Source: Ophiobolus disseminans
Taxonomy: Eukaryota; Ascomycota; Dothideomycetes; Pleosporales; Phaeosphaeriaceae
Reading direction: 5' to 3'
Assembly: GCA_010093685.1 (NCBI GenBank)
Contig: MU006243.1
Span: 194,360 to 258,359, forward strand
Length of the DNA stretch: 64,000 nucleotides
Part shown: one piece after another, positions 56,184-64,000 of the stretch
Layout of the letters: every line of letters begins with the position of its first letter
Position numbering within the stretch: the first letter of the stretch is position 1
Notes under the pieces: model-generated
What the model was told of the DNA's origin: nothing
The model's input: only the letters and a program-made list of their open reading frames with translations
The model's database searches: none
Translations under genes and position numbers: made by a program

Positions 56184-59158
56184 ATGGCACCGCCAACAAA
56201 CCCATCCCCAGCGTCTCCCGAGGAGCAGTTTGAGCCGCAGAAGAGCGACCATCCCGCCCTCCAGCCCTCCATCACCAACGTCCCTGTGACACCCGGCGTC
56301 CACCTGGGCGGCAAGTCGGCCTACATCGACCCCAGCGACATTGAGAGCGAGAGCCAGTTGCCGTTTGATCCAGAGAAAGCCAGTCCAGGCCCCTCGTGGA
56401 ACGCAAACTCGTACTTCGCGGACAAGCAGGTTGCAGACCAGGCGGGCGCTGCAACTGAGGCGGCGGCCGGCGCTCGGACTGGGGCTGAAGTCCAGGAGAT
56501 GCTCAAGGAGATTCCGGATCCTGAGACTAAGCACGATCTGGCAGACATTGACCCGCGTGCAGCGCATCCCGGACTCAACTTGAGCGGCCGCATCATCAGT
56601 GCTACCTTTGCCGTGCCTTACAGCATTGGCTATTCCCAGGGCAACGATTGGGAGCTCGACCCGCGACGCGGTACTTCGGCTCTCTTCGACTCCTTCTCCT
56701 ACCTGGCCTCCTCTTCGTCCCCGTGGAACCACACTCTCGTGGGCTGGACAGGCGAGATCTCGACGGCGAAGTCGTCAGCCACGCTGGCCGTACAGCCGCC
56801 AGTGAACAAGGCTGCTGCTCCCATTCCAGTAGATCCGAAGAAGCCTGCTCCAGCACCTCAGCAGCCCCTCGGTCTACGTATCGGCCGTGATGACCGGGAG
56901 CGACTGGAGAAGCAGCTTGAACGTGACCACGGAGGCAAAATCGTCCCTGTGTGGCTAGTCGATGAGGTGGACGATGGCAAGGACGAATACATTGTCAAGG
57001 ATCAGAGTCGCTGGCGCACCTTTGCGGAACACGAGCTGTATACGCTGTTTCACTACAAGCAAAACGAACCTGCAGACGGTCGCGCGGCACGGAAGTCATG
57101 GGCAGACTACTACCGCATGAACAAACTTTTTGCGGACAGAATACTGGAAATCTACAACCCCGGTGACATTATCGTGGTACACGACTTCTACCTGCTCCTG
57201 CTACCGAGCTTGCTCCGCCAACGTCTGCCCAACATCTACATCGGCTTCTTCCTCCACGTGCCATTCCCGAGCAGCGAGTTCTACAGGTGCTTGAGCAGGC
57301 GCAAGGAAATCTTGGAGGGCGTTCTGGGTGCAAACATGGTTGGTTTCCAGTCGTACAGCTACTCGCGCCACTTTTCTTCGTGTTGCACGCGCATACTGGG
57401 CTTCGACTCGTCCTCCGCAGGCGTGGATGCTTATGGAGCCCATGTCGCTGTAGACGTATTCCCGATCGGCATCAACGCAGCTTCTACCCAGCGGCAGGCT
57501 TTTGGAGATCCAGAAATTGAAGAGAGGATGAAAGGCATCCGCGAAATGTACGATGGCAAGAAGATCATCGTTGGTCGTGACAGGCTTGACGCTGTGCGTG
57601 GTGTCGTTCAGAAACTCCAGGCTTTCGAAATGTTCCTCGAAAAGTATCCGGAATGGCAAGGCAAGGTCGTCCTCATCCAGGTCACTAGCCCCAGTGGTGT
57701 CCATACAGACAGGGGTGATAACGCACGAGAAAAGGTAGTCAACAACATCTCAGACCTTACAGCCAAGATCAATGGCGTCTATGGTTCGCTTGACTTCAGC
57801 CCAGTCCGCCACTTCCCACAGTACCTCTCGCGAGAGGAGTACTTTGCTCTGCTCCGGTTGGCAGACATTGGACTCATCACGAGTGTACGCGATGGTATGA
57901 ACACAACAAGCATGGAGTATGTCATCTGTCAAAAGGATAATCGCGGCCCACTCATTCTCTCTGAGTTCTCGGGTACTTCCGGTTCGCTTACCGGCGCGCT
58001 TCACATCAACCCATGGGACCTGGGAGGTGTTGCCGATGCTATCAATGTTGCCCTCAAACTCGATGAAAAGCAGCGAAGGGAGCAGCATACCAAACTCTAC
58101 AATCACGTCGTGACGAACAACGTACAGTCTTGGACGAACAACTATCTGAAGAAGCTCATGATCAACCTCTCGTCTTTTGACCAGTCTTTTGCTACGCCTG
58201 CCTTGGACCGTGCAAAGCTTCTTCTGCAGTACCGGCAAGCAAAGAAGCGACTCTTCATGTTCGACTACGACGGCACCCTAACGCCCATTGTCAAGGATCC
58301 GCAGGCGGCTATACCCTCCGACCGAGTCATTCGTACACTGAAGACGCTGGCAGCAGATCCCAACAACTCAGTCTGGATCATCAGCGGCAGAGATCAAGAT
58401 TTCTTAGACGAATGGATGGGACACATTACTGAACTTGGTCTCAGCGCTGAGCATGGCAGCTTCATGCGAAACCCCCGAAGTGAGGTTTGGGAGAACTTAA
58501 CCAAAGCAGCTGACACGAAGTGGCGAGACGAAGTCATTGAAGTGTTCCAGCACTATACTGACAAGACAACGGGTATGTGACCGTTCTTTCTGATTGTCAA
58601 ATTCTACTAACACATCTTAGGATCTTTCATCGAGGAAAAGAAGATTGCGCTAACCTGGCATTATCGAAATGCAGATCCAGAGTACGGCGCCTTCCAGGCT
58701 CGCGAGTGTCAAAAGCACCTCGAAAGGACTGTCGCGAAGAAGTACGATGTGGAGGTCATGACTGGCAAAGCCAACCTTGAGGTTCGCCCACGTTTCATCA
58801 ATAAGGGTGAAATCGCGAAGAGGCTTGTCTTGGAATATGGAGACCAGCCGCCAGAGTTCGTCTTGTGCTTGGGTGATGACTTCACAGATGAGGGTTCGTA
58901 TCACCTGCCTTCCTCCTGAGCACCACGAAGCTAACAATGACAGACATGTTCCGATCGTTGCGACAGTCGAAGCTACCTCCAGACCATGTCTTCTCGGTCA
59001 CTGTTGGCGCTAGCTCAAAGCAGACGCTTGCTAGCTGGCATCTCGTCGAGCCCATCGATGTCATATCATGCATCTCGCTGCTGAACGGCTCAGCGGACGC
59101 AGGCAACGTTGGAGCCGTCGCGGTAGTAGAAGGATACATACCAGAATCACGTATATAA
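56184..59158 (+). CDS. TPS2: Trehalose-6-phosphate phosphatase
   Basis: Removes phosphate from trehalose-6-phosphate in the trehalose synthase complex; 958 residues. Exons: 56184-58572, 58621-58893, 58944-59158. The start is in an ACCATGG context. An N-terminal unstructured region of about 130 residues precedes a GT20 synthase-like domain, seen as NLSGRIISATFAVPYSIGYS, WADYYRMNKLFADRILE, IIVVHDFYLLLLPSLLRQRL, IGFFLHVPFPSSEFYRCL and FSGTSGSLTGALHINPWDLG. The C-terminal HAD phosphatase is intact: MFDYDGTLTPIVKD (nucleophile Asp and partner), WIISGRDQDFLDEWMG and LCLGDDFTDEDMF across the last splice. In fungi the synthase-like half of Tps2 is thought to be structural. The HAD residues make phosphatase the active function. 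Confidence 0.95.
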
Positions 59159-60350
59159 AGCGGTGCTCGAACGGGTAGCATGGTGAGGACGGAGGGTTCT
59201 CAAGCATTTGACAGGAGCTTTGGAGCAAAATAGGCTAGATACACGATAAGGAGCATGGTGCTGATCAGATGTGTGGCGTTGTCGTGGAGTGTGCACGTCT
59301 CCACGTGCCTACTCAAAAATAGACTTACAAATTGTTCTAGGCTGGTCAAATGATCAGCTCTTTGCATGATGTTCTCTGTTCTTCGAGATGTTCACCGTGT
59401 CGATCGATGCCTCTAGGGCTCTGCTTTGACTGCAATCATCAATGCGCCCCTGGAACGAGCGTTTGACGCCAAGAGGTGGCGGTGGCGTTTCGTAAACGAG
59501 CTTTTGATCCTTGTCCCACGTGAAGAACTGACTCAAGAAAAGAAGAGCGTTGTCACAATGTGCTACATGGTAACACGTTGTGTTCATAGAGATTACATAC
59601 TGTGCGATACAACCAACAAGCACGAGCATCTCTACCATGCCTGTTCCTGAGACGTCTCCACCCTCAACAGCGGATCGATGGGGGAATTGTGGTTCAGTAG
59701 GAACCCACATCAGGAACCCACATGGCCCTCGTCCCGCGGGGCCGGCTGTGGCAGCTCCTTTTGGCACTGGCGCGTTACAGATTATCGGCGCTGCTAACCT
59801 TCTCGAAGTGTTGCATGGAAACGCTACTCCTATGCTAGTCTAGGGAGGCAGAGCGGCACAAGCCTAGAAGCCCACCCTCCCGTGCTCGTGCGCCCCAACA
59901 ACGAACCGAGGGAAGGGGAGAAAGTCTTGACCCTGGGCGGTTTTCGTTCGTGCTCCTGTTCCTTGCGCGCATTGTTCTTGCTCCCCTCCCAGCCTGCAGG
60001 TTAACTGAGTCGCTCGTTTATCTTGGTCTTGTTCGGCTGTGCCTATCTTTTTTTTTTGTGTTCTAATCTGTTCCTTTTTTTAATTTTGACTGTCGATATC
60101 TGTGAGGAGGAAATTGATTGGCCTGGAAGAATTGTTATCGAGTTGCGCTTTTGAGACTCGGGACGTTTTGCGACCTTTTTTACAGGGACATCGGCTGCAC
60201 CTTTTGCGACGCACATCGCCGGGCATAACGTACCTACGACGCTGTCGCTCGAGAACTACGAACGCAATTGCAGTAGCATTACGAACACGAACGAATTCCT
60301 CCGCGCGCAGCTTCACGTCACATCACAGCACGATAAGGCAATCAGTCACA
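59159..60350. other. Intergenic with T tracts
   Basis: Between TPS2 and the small conserved gene. It includes T tracts at about 60050-60080 and a pyrimidine-biased leader before 60351. No gene recognised. Confidence 0.5.
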
Positions 60351-60647
60351 ATGGGTATCTTCGACAAGCTCCAAGCTCGTACGTCTCTTCCCCTTCCCCC
60401 ACCCAGACACCCCAATTAACCCCCAACTCCAGGCCTCGAACTCTACCGCCTCGAGCAGCGCTACACGCGCCGCGAAAAACGCACAACATTCATCAGCGAA
60501 GCCCAATACGTCGACGGCGAATACGTCTACGCCTCTTCACCCCGCAGCGCCAAATCGAGCTCGACAGCCGGCAGCAGTCGCCGCTTTAGTAAGATGCCCA
60601 TGGTGGGTATCAAGGAGTTACGGCGGGCGGAATCGGGGAGGTCGTGA
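60351..60647 (+). CDS. Small conserved fungal protein
   Basis: 80 residues from exons 60351-60378 and 60433-60647. It reads MGIFDKLQARLELYRLEQRY, then TRREKRTTFISEAQYVDGEY, then a Ser-rich segment and an end rich in Arg. I recall similar short proteins in filamentous ascomycetes but know no function. The N-terminus is helical and charged, with no signal or membrane segment. The 28-base first exon and the acceptor CTCCAG join in phase. A single-exon reading from this ATG would end at 60419 without sense. Confidence 0.75.
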
Positions 60648-61293
60648 GCTAGAAGTGAAGATGGAGGGAGAGAAGTGCAGTGCAGTGAGACATTCCCAGA
60701 AGCGAATGCAGGCGAGATGTGGTGTAAGCGTACACGACATACACTACTAGATTCGAAACGCACGTATCGTGGTCTCGACACAGCGTTACCGAGGCGAGGC
60801 GAGGAGTTGCAACAAAGATCATGACGGAACATATATACCGAACGACCACACACACAATCGGTTACATACCGAATCTATGACATTGGGCTCCCCGCGAGAA
60901 AAGCGGAAAGGGCTTGTTTACACTTTCATGTCGATATTTTGTTGCATGAGCATTTACGGCATGGTTTTCTTTGTGTTGGGGTGAGGCATGGTTTACTATT
61001 CTTGTGTATAGTTTTTGAGAGCAGGTTTTGGGGGAGGTGTAGGTAGCAACGATTTTGCGCTGTTTTGTGTGTTGTGCGGTGTGTGCATGGTTTGTTGCAG
61101 GTGTGAGGGGAAATGAGGAGGTTGGGAATGCGCGTAGAGCAGTGTGTGAGATGAGTATCCGCGTGCTTGCATTCGATATGTATGTGACTTGCTTGTATTT
61201 AGCGCTATATAGTCATTCATCTCACACTTTTCTTTCAGCGATAAGTCTTGATTGAAGACAATATACGATCCACTGCAATCTTGCTATCTCTTT
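60648..61293. other. Convergent 3' spacer
   Basis: Lies between the 3' ends of the small gene and the chitinase gene. Stretches rich in G/T and A/C; no gene recognised. Confidence 0.5.
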
Positions 61294-64000
61294 CTATGCT
61301 GATGGTGTCTGTACTGGACCTGGACTTCTCTGCCCTGCTTTCGCCTGCGTATGTTCCGTGTCTGGTGTTGGTAGAGCGCCAGTGGTAGCTGATGTCACCG
61401 TGTGCGCGGCAATATGGCGGTGGTGTTGATGGTGGCGCTTGTGTGCATGATCATGGAGATCATGGTTGTCGAGGTCATGGTGATCGTCAAATATATAATG
61501 GTCGGGGATACAAGTCATGCCTCCTTCGTCATCATCTACCAGTACACAATGCTCAGGCTGCTCATAATGGTCCATCTTAACGTAGGGAGCCTCGCCTCGA
61601 AGTACCGACTTCACAGCCTCACGCTTAAGGTAGTTGGCAGATGCCACATCAGTCGGGTAAGGCTTTGCCGGCTTGGTCCACCAACCCTGCTTGGGCCAGT
61701 TGAAAACAGTGTATACACTACATCCGTTAGCCATGACTTTGCATTCGAACAGAAAACCTACGGATCATTTGATAACACCCGCAATCCGTGGTCTTTGACG
61801 GTAATTGACGCTCCGGCAAGTACGTAGGTAGCTGCTCTGGTCAGTTCATTCGAAACTGGTAATGGAGTGGTACATACCCCAGCACTCTGCTCCGGCGGTT
61901 TGAGAATCGAACTGGCGTCAATTAGTTGACGTCAGAGTGAATGCTTGAAAGCTAGTAACTTACGCCATATGCCTGCACGAAATGGCTTCCATCTGTACGA
62001 GCACCCAACCTTCCCTGGTCGTACGAGTCGAAAGCCCAGGTGATGGGTGGTTCGGCCAGAGCACCTAAAGTACCGCATACAAATTCTTTATACACACTGC
62101 AAGGCATCCAAACAGCCGAACGCCAGTTTTTGAAGTCGTTACTTTGGCGTCCATTGGCGGGTCCGTTGACCAGACGGACTACTTGCTGGTTTGGTAAAAG
62201 CCTTTCTCTCAATGCGCCTATGGCGAATTCATCTACTTGGCATCGAGCCGCCCCGTTGTTGATGCCTACAATTGCCTGTGCCAGCTTTTTGAAGCCATCG
62301 TGATGCTCTGCGTCAGCCCCGTTATTCCAAGTATGCTTCATGTATGATTTCGTGTTCCCTCTAGCTTGATAGTTATAGACAGTGTTACCGTGGAGGGCTT
62401 TATCGATACCCCATCTTTGGTTGTCGCAGACCTCGTCCCAGTCCTTGCCATACTTGCAGGTGTATGTCACAGCGCAGTCGCATCGAGACTTGGTGGCGGT
62501 CGAGAGTAAGCCATAGTCAACAATGTCCCATTGACCATACTTTTTGGAGGGTGTTTTCTTGCGAGGTTTCGCCGGGGTTTTTAGTTTGGAACCTGGTTTG
62601 CGTTGGCGCGGTTTGCCTACCCTGCCGGCAGCGAAGCCACTGCGGCATTGACGACAGCTACAGTGGCGACACAGGCTACTGCGCCCAAGATGGCGCTTCC
62701 TGCTCCTTTTGCCGTTCCGCGTTTCATGATATCTCCTTGGCCTATCAGGGCGAGATTGCCCGTGTTGGTTTTGGATGATGGTACGAAGCCATTGCAACAA
62801 TATGCCTAGTAACCTCCGTTGCAGTCGTACTCTCTAAAGTTCGAGTTGCGGGCGACTATTGTTGCCGAGGGATTCTCACACACGGGTGCGCACGACAAGC
62901 CGAGACCACGCTAACCGTCCCAGCTGCATTGTCCTATGGTTGTTCCTGGCGCGCAGCACAACATCTGTGTTTGATCTTGGGGACACTCTGTATCTCGCTG
63001 GATTCCTGAGATCTGACCCCTCGCCTCTGTCGCGCCAAAATATCCCGATTTACAAGTTTTGCCGCAAAAGGTCCAGTAGCACGAGCTCGCGATGGCCGCC
63101 ATCTCTGTCGCAATGTTAAGGCCGTCCTTGACCTTTTGGGCGTTTTCCGCAGAGATTCCGTTCGCTGGTCCAATGCTGAGGAGATCGTTGGTACTAGATC
63201 TCTTTGAGTCGTCCTGGTCCACAGCCCAAATCATCTTGCCGGCGAGGCAGCGTGTGTTCGCGTGATTGATCTTAAGTTGTATGGTCTCGCCATCACCATA
63301 GCTGACCCACTGATTCGAATCCCAGGTAATCCATTTCACAGCTGCTTGCTGATTGAAGCCCTTGGTCACGCCTCCTTTTGCAATGATACGGTTGATCTCA
63401 GCGTTTGTCAGTGTACCTGCAGAGTTTGTACACTCTCCTGGTCTACCACCTTCGGTAAAGGTGCACGCTCCATTCGGTACATTGCAGCCCGGGTTCGATA
63501 AGGTGAACGAGCGACCATACCAGCCCAGACCTAAGACAACCTTGGATGGGTCGACACCAGCGCGCCACAATAGATCGAGGCCCTCATCAATCTCAGTCAG
63601 GTTAGTGTGCGGTCGCAGGTATGGCCCAGTGTGTTTGTTTCCAGAATCCCAGACGCCCTAGACTCGCACGTATAATCAGTAAAGGTTCTCAAGATATGTA
63701 CACTTCACGGAGCATTTTCCTGGAGACAAACGTACTACATTGTGTTAGCTTTGTTTTGATGAAAAGATTAGTGGGCATATTACAGTAGATATCATACAAC
63801 ATCATGTTCATCCAGTCGACGTATTGCTGGATTGCCTTGACGTCAAAGCCTTGCAGATACCAGAACGAAACTAGAAGAGTCAGGCTGATGCCATACCGGC
63901 TTCCGAAAGCCGATCTTAGCTCTTGCAAGAACTTCACGAAGTTGGCTTTGTCTGCCTTAATCCCGCCTCGGTCATTGGCCGCGGGATATTCCCAGTCGAG
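61294..64000 (-). pseudogene. GH18 chitinase (killer-toxin-like), partial, with two in-frame stops
   Basis: Runs off the right edge. The first residues visible read LDWEYPA, the end of the GH18 catalytic DxxDxDxE motif, so signal peptide, LysM-type modules and most of the barrel lie outside. Then come GISLTLLVSFWYLQGFD, WYGRSFTLSNPGC, KMIWAVDQDD (end of the barrel) and a Cys-rich region. Two TAG codons interrupt an otherwise coherent frame at 62911-62913 and 62806-62808; the second replaces what is normally Gln in a GGYQAYCC-like context. A frame change follows at about 62600-62680, by intron or frameshift. The family's C-terminal domain then resumes (CEV/CQVDEF-type region, QQVVRLVNGPANGRQS) and several short exons end at 61294. 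The junction near 63700-63780 is also unresolved. The last exon ends in a His-rich tail. Subgroup C/killer-toxin-like assignment comes from the C-terminal architecture. Confidence 0.8.

Overview
The window is nuclear DNA of a filamentous ascomycete, most likely a dothideomycete. The evidence is split genes with many 45-70 base GT-AG introns and CTAAC-type branch sites. The families present also fit: HET, DUF3176, Zn2Cys6, MAS1/GEGH16 and killer-toxin-like GH18 chitinase. The class assignment is inference; no marker gene in the window proves it. I rebuilt exon structures by hand, and most reconstructed coding lengths are exact multiples of three.

Left edge (1-6 kb) is accessory and decayed. 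It holds a broken reading frame resembling the DUF3435/tyrosine-recombinase class, an intact intron-containing tRNA-Ala(AGC), and a degenerate HET gene with frameshifts and in-frame stops. From 6.8 to 16 kb lie housekeeping genes: AUR1 (inositol phosphorylceramide synthase), a NYN-domain protein, an SLC25 mitochondrial carrier and an SR-type protein with three RRMs. A 4.3 kb tract with no recognisable gene follows.

From 20 to 34 kb come a DHA1-type MFS transporter, a Zn2Cys6 regulator, VID27, a BRCT protein (one homopolymer frameshift) and a conserved fungal protein of unknown role. Two copies of one MITE family, in opposite orientation, sit at 22.3 and 29.1 kb. From 36.8 to 44 kb are a PhzF-like enzyme, a secreted MAS1/GEGH16-like protein with Asn/Gln/Gly repeats, an F-box-like protein and a DUF3176 membrane protein.

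From 45 to 60.6 kb is a dense conserved block: AP-1 beta (APL2), FEN1 (RAD27), glutaryl-CoA dehydrogenase, UBC4, a TRF4-like nucleotidyltransferase with a possible mitochondrial presequence, trehalose-6-phosphate phosphatase (TPS2) and a small conserved protein. The right edge holds a GH18 chitinase gene that runs off the window and carries two in-frame TAG codons.

I found no CRISPR, operon or obvious biosynthetic cluster. The most notable observations are a predicted 5-base microexon in FEN1 that encodes its first catalytic aspartate, the two-copy MITE family with a clear target duplication on one copy, and several genes broken in ways that fit C-to-T decay.
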